Assembly: GCF_902859895.1 (NCBI RefSeq)
Contig: NZ_CADIKM010000001.1
Coordinates: 62,001 to 126,000, forward strand
DNA: 64,000 bases
Direction: 5' to 3'
Source of the DNA: Pararobbsia alpina
GTDB taxonomy: Bacteria; Pseudomonadota; Gammaproteobacteria; Burkholderiales; Burkholderiaceae
Shown: positions 1-11,476 of the stretch, piece after piece
How the letters are laid out: every line of letters begins with the position of its first letter
How positions within the stretch are numbered: the first letter of the stretch is position 1
Position numbers and translations under genes: made by a program
The notes under the pieces: generated by a model
What the model was told of the DNA's origin: nothing
The model's input: only the letters and a program-made list of their open reading frames with translations
Databases searched by the model: none

Positions 1-251
1 CCGGCAAACACCGCCGACAGCGCGATGAACTCACTATTGAACGCGTCGGCCGTCAGGCGCGCGAGTGTCGTCTTGCCGACCCCGGGCGGCCCCCACAACA
101 GCATCGAATGCGGCTTGCCGGATTCGAACGCAAGCCGCAGCGGTTTGCCCGGGCCGAGCAGATGGCTCTGCCCGATCACCTCATCGAGCGTCGCGGGCCG
201 CAACGCTTCCGGAAGGGGCCGGCGCGGCTCGACTTTGAACAGGTCGTTCAT
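1..251 (-). CDS. rarA: Replication-associated recombination protein A, N-terminal part (cut by window edge)
   Basis: This is the first 83 codons of an AAA+ ATPase of the RarA/MgsA/WHIP family, which acts at stalled replication forks. The ATG is at 249-251 and the frame runs open to base 1. The N-terminus carries the family pattern PLPEALRP followed by DEVIGQSHLLG, and the Walker A loop GPPGVGKT lies at about residues 54-61. The rest of the protein (Walker B, sensor regions, C-terminal tetramerisation domain) lies beyond the window. It sits just downstream of lolA on the same strand, the order ftsK-lolA-rarA known from many proteobacteria, so it is probably co-transcribed with them. Identification is secure; only completeness is unknown. 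Confidence 0.9.
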   Translation of the reverse strand, partial: MNDLFKVEPRRPLPEALRPATLDEVIGQSHLLGPGKPLRLAFESGKPHSMLLWGPPGVGKTTLARLTADAFNSEFIALSAVFA

Positions 252-272
252 CGGTCTTCCTGGCGCGCCCGC

Positions 273-932
273 TCAGCCATCGATCACATCCGCGCCCTTC
301 GGCGGGGTGAACTTGAAAGTACCGGCGGGCAGCGACGGGTTCTTGACGACATTGGTGAAAGTCAGCAGCGTCACATTGCCAAACACATCGTGCAGTTCCA
401 TCGCGGCCAGCATGCCATCCTTGAAGCCGATCCCGACTTGCTGGAATTGCGTATCCTTGCTCTTGGGTGTCATTTCGAGCCAGTCGATGCCATCCTTCAC
501 GCCGACGTCGCGCAGATCGAAGCTCTTCTCGATATCGTTGCTGCCGAACAGGATCGCCGCGGGGCTTGCGCCGAGCACATTGCCGAGCTTGCGATGGGTG
601 ACCTGGTTGAGGTCCTTGTCGTACACGTAGAAGTTCTCGCCGTCGGCCTGCAGCAACTGGTCATAGGGTTTCGTATAGGCCCAGATGAACTTGCCCGGAC
701 GCGCGAACACGAAGTTGCCGCTTTGCGTGCCGCTCGGCCTGAACCCTTGCACGCCGCTTGCAGGGGCTTTCGGCGCATTGACCTGTCGCTGGACGAAGTC
801 GCCCTTCGCCGAATGAACCTGCGCGACAAAGGCCTTGAGGTCGTCGATGCCGCCGGCGAATGCAGGCGACACTGTCATCAACGAGGCCAGCAAGGACGCC
901 AGCAGAACAGCACCACGGAAAACTGATTTCAT
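273..932 (-). CDS. lolA: Outer-membrane lipoprotein carrier protein LolA
   Basis: Periplasmic chaperone that accepts lipoproteins released by LolCDE and hands them to LolB. The frame extends upstream to 977, but I place the start at the ATG at 930-932, because the protein then begins with a typical signal peptide (K-rich start, hydrophobic core, cleavage after AFA at about residue 26) and clears the ftsK stop at 961. The mature part has the conserved LolA segment [19 protein letters not shown] and a C-terminal stretch ending in [10 protein letters not shown]. Length is 219 aa, normal for the family. It lies between ftsK and rarA on the same strand, with 28 nt between the ftsK stop and this start. 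Confidence 0.92.
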   Translation of the reverse strand: MKSVFRGAVLLASLLASLMTVSPAFAGGIDDLKAFVAQVHSAKGDFVQRQVNAPKAPASGVQGFRPSGTQSGNFVFARPGKFIWAYTKPYDQLLQADGENFYVYDKDLNQVTHRKLGNVLGASPAAILFGSNDIEKSFDLRDVGVKDGIDWLEMTPKSKDTQFQQVGIGFKDGMLAAMELHDVFGNVTLLTFTNVVKNPSLPAGTFKFTPPKGADVIDG

Positions 933-960
933 AGTCTCGCTTGGAGTCGAAGGAGCGTAT

Positions 961-3303
961 TTATTCGGCATCGCCACGAGCCGGCACGAGAATCTCGCGA
1001 TTGCCGTTCGACGACATCGCAGAGACCATACCCGACTGCTCCATCTGCTCGAGCAGACGCGCCGCGCGGTTATAGCCGATGCGCAGGTGACGCTGGACCA
1101 GCGAGATCGACGCGCGCCGATGCTTGATCACGACCTCGCAGGCCTGGTCATACAAAGGATCGGACTCGCCGCTCGCACCGCCGGTTCCCGCCGCGCCCGC
1201 CTCCGCATCGTCCTCGCCGGCGATGCCGCCTTCGAGGATGCCCTCGATATAGTTCGCGTCGCCCTGCTCCTTGAGCTTGTCGACGACGCGATGCACTTCT
1301 TCGTCGGAGACGAACGCCCCGTGCACACGCACCGGCAAACCGCTGCCTGGCGGCAGATAGAGCATGTCGCCCATGCCGAGCAGCGACTCCGCGCCCTGCT
1401 GGTCGAGGATGGTTCGCGAATCGATCTTCGACGACACCTGAAAGGCCATGCGGGTCGGCACATTGGCCTTGATGAGTCCGGTGATCACGTCGACCGAGGG
1501 TCGCTGCGTCGCGAGGATCAGGTGGATGCCGGCCGCCCGCGCCTTCTGCGCGATCCGCGCGATCAGCTCCTCGACCTTCTTGCCGACGACCATCATGAGG
1601 TCGGCGAGCTCATCGATCACGACCACGATGGTCGGCAGGCGATCGAGCGGTTCGGGCGCATCGGGGGTCAGCGAGAAGGGGTTCGGGATCTTCTCTTCGC
1701 GCCGCGCGGCTTCGTCGATCTTGTTGTTGTAACCGCCGAGGTTACGCACGCCAAGCTTGCTCATGAGCTTGTAGCGGCGCTCCATCTCGGCCACGGTCCA
1801 GTTGAGCGCATTGCCGGCCTGCCGCATATCGGTGACGACCGGGCACAGCAGATGGGGAATGCCTTCGTAGACGCTCATTTCGAGCATCTTCGGGTCGATC
1901 AGCATCATGCGCACCTGATCGGGTGTCGCCTTGTAGAGCAGCGACAGGATCATCGCATTGATCCCGACCGACTTGCCCGAGCCGGTCGTACCGGCCACCA
2001 GCAGATGCGGCATCTTGGCAAGATCGGCGACGACGGGCTTGCCGCCGATGTCCTTGCCGAGTCCCATCGTCAGCGGCGAAGACGCGTCCGCATAGACTTC
2101 CGAACCGAGGATTTCCGACAGGCGCACCGTCTGGCGGCGCTGATTCGGCAATTCGAGCGCCATGAAGTTCTTGCCCGGAATCGTTTCGACCACACGGATC
2201 GAGACGAGCGACAGCGAGCGCGCGAGGTCCTTGGCGAGCGTCACGATCTGACTGCCCTTCACGCCGGTCGCGGGCTCGATCTCGTAGCGGGTCACGACGG
2301 GGCCCGGGTAGGCGGCGACCACGCTGACTTCGACGCCGAAGTCCTTGAGTTTTTTCTCGATCAGCCGCGAAGTGAATTCGAGCGTGTCGGACGATACGGT
2401 TTCCTGAACGGCGGCCGGCGCATCGAGCAAGGCGAGCGGCGGCAGCGCGCTGTCGGGCATCTCGGCGAACAGCGGCTGTTGTTTTTCCTTTTCGACCCGT
2501 TCGGAGGTCGGCACCGTCGTGACCTGCGGGACGATCTGCACGGGTTCGTGCTCCTCGATCCTCACCCGGCCGCGCTCGACCTTGTTCTCGCGCTTGACCG
2601 CCGCGACCTCGCCGGCCTTGCGGTCGCGTTTTGCTTCCTGCCGGAGCCGTGCGAACGTGACCGCATTGACGATCGCCTCGCCGACCCGCTCGGCGACGCC
2701 GAGCCATGAAAACTTGAAATAGACCGACAGGCCGATTGCAAGCGCGAACAGCATCGCGAGCGTGCCGCCGGTAAAACCGAGCGAACGCGACACCACACTC
2801 GCGACCGCATCTCCGAACACGCCCCCGGCCGAGCGCGGCATCGCGAGCTTGAGCGACCACATGCGCAGCGACTCGATGCCCATCGACGACAGCAGGACGA
2901 GCATGAAAGCGCCGATCTGCACGACCCAGCCCTCGCCGAAGTGCGGCGTGTCCCGGGCATCGTCCTCGTCGTCACGGTCGTCATGACCGTCGCGTGGCTG
3001 CGCAATGCGCTTGTAACCGCCCGCCACGCCGCGCGCGAGCAGCACCACCCACCAGTAGGCGGACAGACCGAACAGCAGGAACAGCATGTCGGCCGTCCAC
3101 GCGCCGACGCGGCCGGCCCAGTTCGAGATATGGTCGAACTGGATCGCGTGGGTCCAACTCGGGTCGCGCGGGCTGTAACTGACGAGCGCCATCACCAGGA
3201 ATAGCAGCAAGGCGGCCTGCACAAGCCAGCGAATTTCCGAGAAAAGCCGCGACATCCGGTGCGGCAGCGCCTGCGCGCCAGGGGAATATGTCGTTTTCGC
3301 CAT
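961..3303 (-). CDS. ftsK: DNA translocase FtsK
   Basis: Septum-located hexameric DNA pump that clears and aligns chromosome termini during division. The 780-aa protein has four hydrophobic segments in the first 200 residues (about 27-45, 73-95, 128-146, 175-196), a charged linker (about 215-300), and the motor domain with Walker A GTTGSGKS at 438-445 and a Walker B run ending [12 protein letters not shown] near 560. The last 70 residues form the winged-helix gamma domain that reads KOPS sites ([20 protein letters not shown]). The linker is short compared with E. coli FtsK but usual for Burkholderiales. It is the first gene of the ftsK-lolA-rarA set and is divergent from trxB. Confidence 0.95.
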   Translation of the reverse strand: MAKTTYSPGAQALPHRMSRLFSEIRWLVQAALLLFLVMALVSYSPRDPSWTHAIQFDHISNWAGRVGAWTADMLFLLFGLSAYWWVVLLARGVAGGYKRIAQPRDGHDDRDDEDDARDTPHFGEGWVVQIGAFMLVLLSSMGIESLRMWSLKLAMPRSAGGVFGDAVASVVSRSLGFTGGTLAMLFALAIGLSVYFKFSWLGVAERVGEAIVNAVTFARLRQEAKRDRKAGEVAAVKRENKVERGRVRIEEHEPVQIVPQVTTVPTSERVEKEKQQPLFAEMPDSALPPLALLDAPAAVQETVSSDTLEFTSRLIEKKLKDFGVEVSVVAAYPGPVVTRYEIEPATGVKGSQIVTLAKDLARSLSLVSIRVVETIPGKNFMALELPNQRRQTVRLSEILGSEVYADASSPLTMGLGKDIGGKPVVADLAKMPHLLVAGTTGSGKSVGINAMILSLLYKATPDQVRMMLIDPKMLEMSVYEGIPHLLCPVVTDMRQAGNALNWTVAEMERRYKLMSKLGVRNLGGYNNKIDEAARREEKIPNPFSLTPDAPEPLDRLPTIVVVIDELADLMMVVGKKVEELIARIAQKARAAGIHLILATQRPSVDVITGLIKANVPTRMAFQVSSKIDSRTILDQQGAESLLGMGDMLYLPPGSGLPVRVHGAFVSDEEVHRVVDKLKEQGDANYIEGILEGGIAGEDDAEAGAAGTGGASGESDPLYDQACEVVIKHRRASISLVQRHLRIGYNRAARLLEQMEQSGMVSAMSSNGNREILVPARGDAE

Positions 3304-5357
<2,054 letters not shown>

Positions 5358-5437
5358 CCGGTTGCGCCCACCCGAACGGACATCCGTCCGGGCCGAGCGG
5401 GGCAAGGCGGTCACCAGGGCCGCCGTGCCCTCTCCCA

Positions 5438-5794
<357 letters not shown>

Positions 5795-5907
5795 TCATTC
5801 GATCCACTAGTGGACCCGCCGGGGGCGGCCCATTGGGCCGATTCGCCACGACGAGCGCGCACTCCGGTGTGCCTGCTTGCATTCTACCTGCCCATCGCCC
5901 GCGGGCG

Positions 5908-7959
5908 TCACTCCTCGGGGATATTGGCCAGGTCGTTGAGCCAGACCGTCGATTCCGAATCGCTCGGCGCGCGCCAGTCGCCGCGCGGCGACAACGAACC
6001 GCCCGAGCCGACCTTGGGCGCATTCGGAATGCACGAGCGCTTGAACTGGCTCTGGCGGAAAAACCGGTCGAGGAAAATCGCAAGATTGCGCTTGATCGCG
6101 AGCAAGCCATATTCACGCCGCGCCACGTGGATGCCCTCGGGCCATGCGCCGATCGTCTTGTCGCGCCACGCCGCCGAAGCCAGGAAGGCAACCTTCGAGG
6201 GGGCGAAGCCAAAGCGCAGGGTGTAGTACAGGTTGAAGTCCTGCAACTCGTACGGCCCGATGACGCTCTCGGTCTTCTGCTCGGGTTCGCCGTTCGACTT
6301 GCCAGGAATGAGCTCGGGACTGATATCGGTGTTCAGGATGTTTTCGAGCACATCGGAACCGCCCCCGCCGATCTGGCCCGTTTCCGCGACCCATCGCACC
6401 AGATGCGTGATCAGCGTTTTGGGAACGCTCGCGTTCACGTTGTAGTGCGACATATGGTCGCCCACGCCATAAGTACACCAGCCGAGCGCGAGTTCGCTCA
6501 GGTCGCCGGTGCCGATCACGATCGCCTGATTGAAATTCGCGAGCCTGAACAGGTGATTCGTCCGCTCACCCGCCTGGACGTTCTCGAACGTGATGTCGAA
6601 TGCTTCCTCGCCCGCCGCATACGGGTGACCGAGGTCCTTGAGCATCTGTTCGCAGCTCGGCCGGATATCGATCTCGGAAGCCGAGCAGCCGACGACCTCC
6701 ATGAGCTGCCGGGCCTGGTTCAGGGTGCGATTGCTCGTGGCGAAGCCCGGCATCGTGTAGGCCAGGATATTCGCGCGCGGCAAGTTCAGGCGATCCATCG
6801 CCTTCGCGCAGACCAGCAAGGCATGGGTCGAATCCAGGCCGCCCGAGACACCGATCACGACCTTCGAAATCCGGCTCGCCGACAGGCGCTGGACCAAGGC
6901 CTGCACCTGGATGTTGTAAACCTCGTTGCATCGCTCGTCGCGCCGGCGCGGATCGGCCGGCACATAGGGGAAACGCTCGACCTTGCGTTCGAGCGGCAGT
7001 ACGGCATCAGCCGGCACATGGGCGTCGAAGCGGACCACCCTGAACTTCGAGACTTCATCCTGATGGCGCCGGATCGACTGGGCGAATGTCGTCTGGTGCA
7101 TGCGTTCGTGAGACAGGCGCTCAAGATCGACGTCGGCGAACAGGAGATGCGAGGTATCGAGAAAACGTTCGGATTCGGCGAGCAGTTCGCCGTTTTCATA
7201 GATCAGCGCCTGACCGTCCCATGCCATATCGGTCGACGACTCGCCGCGGCCAGCCGACGTATACAGATAGGCCGACAGGCAACGGGCCGATTGCTGCCCG
7301 ACCAGTTGATGGCGATAGCCCGACTTGCCGATCACGACATTCGATGCGGACAGGTTGACGAGCACCGTCGCGCCCGCGAGCGCCGCGAACGAGGACGGCG
7401 GCACCGGCACCCATACGTCTTCGCAGATCTCGACATGAAAACGGAACAGCGGCATGTCCACCGCTTCGAACAGCAGCGACGAACCGAAAGGAACCGTCTC
7501 GCCGAGCAGCCGCACCTCGGTCGTCGAGGCGCAATCGGCCGGACTGAACTGGCGCGCCTCATAAAACTCGGCGTAGTTCGGCAGATAGCTTTTCGGAACG
7601 ACGCCATGGATGCGGCCGCCCGACACGACGACCGCGCAGTTGAACAAGGTATGTCCGACGCGCAGTGGAAGCCCCACGATCATCGTGATGGCGATGCTCG
7701 TGGAGGCGGCCACGACCGAGGCAAGCGCGTCTTCGCACGCATCGAGCAAGGCGCTTTGATGGAACAGGTCGTCGCAGGTATAGGCCGATAGACCCAGCTC
7801 GGGGAAGGCCACCAGCATCGCGCCATGTTCGGCGGCCTGCTTCGCGAGTTCGATGGTCTGTTCAGCATTGAACGCGGGGTCCGCGACACGGCAGCGCGGC
7901 ACGCCGACCGCGACACGCGCGAAGTCATGGGAATACAAGTTGAAGAAGGGGCTTTTCAT
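5908..7959 (-). CDS. nadE: Glutamine-dependent NAD+ synthetase
   Basis: Catalyses the last step of NAD synthesis, amidating deamido-NAD with glutamine as ammonia source. The 683-aa protein has an N-terminal nitrilase-type glutaminase (Glu in [15 protein letters not shown], Lys in [13 protein letters not shown], Cys in [11 protein letters not shown]) and a C-terminal synthetase with the pyrophosphate-binding loop [14 protein letters not shown]. The frame extends to 7980, but ATG 7957-7959 is preferred because AAGGA lies about 10 bases upstream and the N-terminus then reads [19 protein letters not shown], which fits the family start. glnB lies downstream on the same strand. Confidence 0.94.
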   Translation of the reverse strand: MKSPFFNLYSHDFARVAVGVPRCRVADPAFNAEQTIELAKQAAEHGAMLVAFPELGLSAYTCDDLFHQSALLDACEDALASVVAASTSIAITMIVGLPLRVGHTLFNCAVVVSGGRIHGVVPKSYLPNYAEFYEARQFSPADCASTTEVRLLGETVPFGSSLLFEAVDMPLFRFHVEICEDVWVPVPPSSFAALAGATVLVNLSASNVVIGKSGYRHQLVGQQSARCLSAYLYTSAGRGESSTDMAWDGQALIYENGELLAESERFLDTSHLLFADVDLERLSHERMHQTTFAQSIRRHQDEVSKFRVVRFDAHVPADAVLPLERKVERFPYVPADPRRRDERCNEVYNIQVQALVQRLSASRISKVVIGVSGGLDSTHALLVCAKAMDRLNLPRANILAYTMPGFATSNRTLNQARQLMEVVGCSASEIDIRPSCEQMLKDLGHPYAAGEEAFDITFENVQAGERTNHLFRLANFNQAIVIGTGDLSELALGWCTYGVGDHMSHYNVNASVPKTLITHLVRWVAETGQIGGGGSDVLENILNTDISPELIPGKSNGEPEQKTESVIGPYELQDFNLYYTLRFGFAPSKVAFLASAAWRDKTIGAWPEGIHVARREYGLLAIKRNLAIFLDRFFRQSQFKRSCIPNAPKVGSGGSLSPRGDWRAPSDSESTVWLNDLANIPEE

Positions 7960-8240
7960 CTCGAACAATTCCTTGAACACCCAGGACTTCCCGGGCCAGC
8001 GTGTGGCACCGGCCGCGCCGCGACCCCGCTATTCAACGCGAACGACCGTCGAGTGCGCGCGCGGCCGCCGGTCCGGGGACCAACATGAATCGAGCGAACG
8101 ACAGAGTCCTTGCATGGTGGCGGGCAGACGACGCCGGTCGGCATATACGGCTAAGATAAGTACCTCATGCATCGCTAGAGACGCTGACGGATCACTTCGT
8201 GACCGAGCGTCTGCGAGGCTTACGGAATGATTCTGGACTG

Positions 8241-9584
8241 ATGGATTATCGCACGCGCATCGTCGACTCACCGGCTGACATCGACGCCGGGGCATGGAAT
8301 GGCCTGCTTGCGAAACAGCAGCGGCCGACTCCTTTTCTACGGCATGAATTCCTGAGCGCCTTGACCGAAGCCGGATGCGCCACGGCGCAAACGGGCTGGG
8401 CGCCGCGTTTCGTGACGCTCTGGCGCAGCCGCGGCGCAGTGTCGCTGCGTGCGGGCCCGGGCGAGCTCGCGCTCGCGGTCGATGACACGGTCGAGACGTA
8501 CGACTTTCCATCGCAACACGTCAGCCGCGAACCGCATGCCGGTCGCGATAGCCATGACGCGGACAAGACGCAGGAAGAGGCAGACGATGCGGAAGCGGCG
8601 AACGGGCTTTGGATCGATGACGACGAAGAACTCGTCGCCGCATGCCCGCTCTATCTGAAAGGCCATTCGTACGGCGAGTATGTGTTCGACTGGGCCTGGG
8701 CCGATGCCTACCGGCGCAACGGTCTCGACTACTACCCGAAGCTGCTCTGCGCGGTGCCGTTCACACCGGTCGCCGGTGCGCGCCTGCTGGCCCTCGACGA
8801 GGACAGCCGGGTCGCCCTCGCGGCGACCCTGCGCGGGCTCGCCGAAGAGTCCGGCGTATCGTCGCTGCATGTGCTCTATCCGGACGACGAGGAAGCCGAA
8901 ATTCTCAGCGCGGTCGGGATGATGGCGCGCCGCGGCGTGCAGTTCCACTGGGAAAACAATGGCTACCGGCACTTCGACGATTTTCTCGACACGCTCGAGC
9001 AGAAGAAGCGCAAGAACATCCGCGCCGAACGCCGCAAGGTCCTCGAGGCAGGCGTCACGATGCGTCGCGTGAAGGGCCCCGACATCAGCGACAACGAGTG
9101 GCGCTTCTTCAATCGCTGCTACCAGCAGACCTATCGTGAGCACCACTCGAGCCCCTACCTGAATCTCAACTTCTTCCGCACGATCGGGCGAACCATGCCC
9201 GAGAACCTGCTGATGGTGATTGCCGAACGCGACGGCCGGCCGATCGCCAGTTCGCTGGTTGTCTACCAGCGCGAGTCGGAAGGGGGCACCTTGTATGGGC
9301 GCTACTGGGGGGCGATCGAGCATGTGCCCTGCCTGCACTTCGAAACGGCCTACTACCAGCCGCTCGAGTTCTGCATCGAGGAAGGCATCCATGCGTTCGA
9401 AGGCGGTGCGCAGGGCGAGCACAAGATGGCGCGCGGTTTCCTGCCGACGGTCACGCACTCCGCGCACTGGCTCGCGCATCCGGCATTCTCGGACGCCGTC
9501 GAGCACTTCCTCAAACAGGAGACCGAGAATATGAGCCACTACGTCGACGAACTGCGCGAGCGCGATCCGTTCAAGCGGGCATGA
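8241..9584 (+). CDS. GNAT-like acyltransferase of the DUF482/COG3146 family
   Basis: The protein (447 aa from ATG 8241) matches the peptidogalycan/DUF482 group of GNAT-fold proteins, whose substrate is unknown. Recognisable family stretches are ACPLYLKGHSYGEYVFDWAW, YYPKLLCAVPFTPV, QKKRKNIRAERRKV, RTMPENLLMVIAERDGRPIA, and FEGGAQGEHKMARGF near the end. An acidic, low-complexity segment (about residues 67-125, around DADKTQEEADDAEAA) is inserted before the first conserved block, making the protein longer than the roughly 380 aa usual for the family. The frame is open from 8199, but 8241 gives the expected start MDYRTRIVDSPADI. It is monocistronic and convergent with ppa. Confidence 0.8.
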   Translation: MDYRTRIVDSPADIDAGAWNGLLAKQQRPTPFLRHEFLSALTEAGCATAQTGWAPRFVTLWRSRGAVSLRAGPGELALAVDDTVETYDFPSQHVSREPHAGRDSHDADKTQEEADDAEAANGLWIDDDEELVAACPLYLKGHSYGEYVFDWAWADAYRRNGLDYYPKLLCAVPFTPVAGARLLALDEDSRVALAATLRGLAEESGVSSLHVLYPDDEEAEILSAVGMMARRGVQFHWENNGYRHFDDFLDTLEQKKRKNIRAERRKVLEAGVTMRRVKGPDISDNEWRFFNRCYQQTYREHHSSPYLNLNFFRTIGRTMPENLLMVIAERDGRPIASSLVVYQRESEGGTLYGRYWGAIEHVPCLHFETAYYQPLEFCIEEGIHAFEGGAQGEHKMARGFLPTVTHSAHWLAHPAFSDAVEHFLKQETENMSHYVDELRERDPFKRA

Positions 9585-9586
9585 CG

Positions 9587-9615
9587 ACCCGTCATAAGCA
9601 GCGGCCATGACGGGT
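9587..9615. terminator. Hairpin between convergent genes
   Basis: A perfect 9-bp stem (ACCCGTCAT at 9587-9595, ATGACGGGT at 9607-9615) with an 11-base loop starts just after the acyltransferase stop, and a second GCGGGC/GCCCGC hairpin follows before ppa ends. There is no T-run, so a role in termination is inferred from position only. Confidence 0.4.
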
Positions 9616-9656
9616 GAGCGTGACAGGCGGGCACAGCATGGCCCGCTGCTGCCTGA

Positions 9657-10184
9657 TTACTTGTTCGCGTTCGCGAAGCCTTCCGAGATTTCCTTGTGGG
9701 CGTCGTCGATGCCGAGCCAGCCTTCGACCTTGACCCACTTGCCCTTTTCGAGCGCCTTGTAGTTCTCGAAGAAGTGCTTGATCTGGTCCTTCAAATAAGC
9801 CGGCACATCCTCGAGCGACTTGATGTTCGCCGTCATCGGGCAGACCTTGTCATGCGGCACGGCGATCAACTTGGCATCGACGCCCGACTCGTCGGTCATC
9901 TGCAGCATACCCAGTGCGCGTGCGCGGACGACCGAGCCCGCGAGCAGCGGGAACGGGGTGATCACGAGCACGTCGACCGGGTCGCCGTCGCCCGACAGCG
10001 TGTGCGGGATAAAGCCGTAGTTGACCGGATAACGCATGCCGGTGCCGACAAAACGGTCGACCACGAGCAGGCCCATTTCCTTGTCCGCCTCGTACTTGAC
10101 CGGGTCGCTTTGCGCAGAAATTTCGATGATGACGTTGAAGTCGGACGGCAGGTCTTTACCAGCGGGGACGCGATCGAAGCTCAT
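9657..10184 (-). CDS. ppa: Inorganic pyrophosphatase
   Basis: Soluble family I pyrophosphatase that hydrolyses PPi and so drives biosynthetic reactions. The 175-aa length is typical. The active-site region [29 protein letters not shown] is intact, including the DGDPVD metal-binding signature. It lies downstream of the hem operon on the same strand with a 94-bp gap that contains a minus-strand TATAAT (10254-10259), so it probably has its own promoter. Confidence 0.95.
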   Translation of the reverse strand: MSFDRVPAGKDLPSDFNVIIEISAQSDPVKYEADKEMGLLVVDRFVGTGMRYPVNYGFIPHTLSGDGDPVDVLVITPFPLLAGSVVRARALGMLQMTDESGVDAKLIAVPHDKVCPMTANIKSLEDVPAYLKDQIKHFFENYKALEKGKWVKVEGWLGIDDAHKEISEGFANANK

Positions 10185-10278
10185 GGTGTTCTCTGTTTCA
10201 GGGTCTGTCGGTCAGCACGCAAGGCGCGCCGGATTGAAATCTTGCCGGCCGCAATTATATCGGCAACCGGCAATGGCC

Positions 10279-11466
10279 TTATGTCAGCTTGATGGCCAGC
10301 GCGCTCTCCCGATAGTGCGCGCTTGCCTCGCCGGTGTGGCCGAGCTCTTCATGAAGGCGCGCGAGCGCCCGATGGCAGCGGACCTTCAGAATGTCGTTGT
10401 CGCCCGCGAGCGCCAGCGACTGTTCGAGAAAAGCCTGGGCCTTGCCCCAAAGCTGCTGATGCAGGCACAGGCGACCGAGTGTGAACTTGAGGTCGGCGTC
10501 GTCGGGATGATCGGTCTGCCACGCCTCGGCGCGCTGGATCAACGGCAGCGCCTCGGCACCCGCGCAATCGGCATAGCGGCGCAACAGGCGAGCATCCCAT
10601 TGCTGGGCAAGCGCATCCTCGACGATCTTGCGGGCCTCCTTGGGACGCTCGAGTCGCAACAGCAGTTCGGCCGCGAGATCGGCGATGCGTGGAGTCTGGC
10701 GCTCGGTCAGCGGGAGGCCGTCCCAGCATTCGAGCAGTGCGACGGGATCGTGGCGCCGGTCGCGCAGCAGGTTCTCGGCCGCCAGTTGGCGCAACCGCAG
10801 CGCGACCGCCGGGTGAATCGCCTCGCGCTTCTCGAGTTGCTTGACGAGCTTGAGCACCTCGGGCCAGTGCTTCAACTGCTGGTGTGCACGTAGTGCAATC
10901 TGCTGCGCCTGAAGGCGACGCACCCCCTGAGACTCGAGCTGCGCCAGTGCATTGAGTGCACCTTCGGCATCGCGCGCATCCGCGCGCATTTCGGCGCTCG
11001 TCATCAGGCGCGCATCCTGCCAGTCCTTGTCGCCGATCTTCTCGAGCCATTCATCACGGCGTGCATACTCATGCATCTGATGGGCAGCAAGCGCGCCGAT
11101 CACGGCGGCCGGCGCGCCGTTTTCGGTGAGCAGGCGCGCATCGTGCGCGGCTTTCTCGGCACGCGAGAAGCGGCCCGAATACAGGTTGGCGAGCGCGTCG
11201 CGCAAAGCCGCATGTGCCTTCGAAGCCCGTGCACGCGCGCGGTAGGCGGCCACGCGCTCCGGCATCTTCCAGAGATTGCGGATCGCACGAATCAGCACAT
11301 GCAGAACCACGAACGTGACGATGATCGCGAGCACCGCGAAGTTCAACGACACGTCGATCCGGTAGGGATCGTAGACGATCAGCACATGGCCCACATCGAA
11401 GTGGCCGAGAATCGCGATCGCCACCGCGGCCGCAAACAGCAGCACCAGCCAAAACAGTCCACGCAT
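10279..11466 (-). CDS. hemY: HemY-family TPR membrane protein
   Basis: Inner-membrane protein of the proteobacterial HemY type (unrelated to Bacillus HemY oxidase), encoded after hemDX in most gamma- and beta-proteobacteria. Its exact biochemical role is unsettled. From ATG 11464-11466 the 395-aa product begins with a hydrophobic helix (MRGLFWLVLLFAAAVAIAI), has a second around residues 40-60, then tetratricopeptide-type repeats rich in Ala, Leu and Arg. The open frame extends into hemDX, but this start leaves a 10-base gap after the hemDX stop and begins at the membrane helix. Last gene of hemC-hemDX-hemY. Confidence 0.85.
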   Translation of the reverse strand: MRGLFWLVLLFAAAVAIAILGHFDVGHVLIVYDPYRIDVSLNFAVLAIIVTFVVLHVLIRAIRNLWKMPERVAAYRARARASKAHAALRDALANLYSGRFSRAEKAAHDARLLTENGAPAAVIGALAAHQMHEYARRDEWLEKIGDKDWQDARLMTSAEMRADARDAEGALNALAQLESQGVRRLQAQQIALRAHQQLKHWPEVLKLVKQLEKREAIHPAVALRLRQLAAENLLRDRRHDPVALLECWDGLPLTERQTPRIADLAAELLLRLERPKEARKIVEDALAQQWDARLLRRYADCAGAEALPLIQRAEAWQTDHPDDADLKFTLGRLCLHQQLWGKAQAFLEQSLALAGDNDILKVRCHRALARLHEELGHTGEASAHYRESALAIKLT

Positions 11467-11476
11467 TGCCATCGCG

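Noticed and set aside
835-2709. Long plus-strand ORF opposite ftsK
   Set aside because: It lies wholly antisense to a fully conserved ftsK; its Arg/His/Asp-rich product shows no domain and is the usual shadow frame of GC-rich coding DNA.
5833-7791. 652-codon plus-strand ORF opposite nadE
   Set aside because: Antisense shadow of an intact, conserved NAD synthetase; no recognisable domain or ribosome-binding site.
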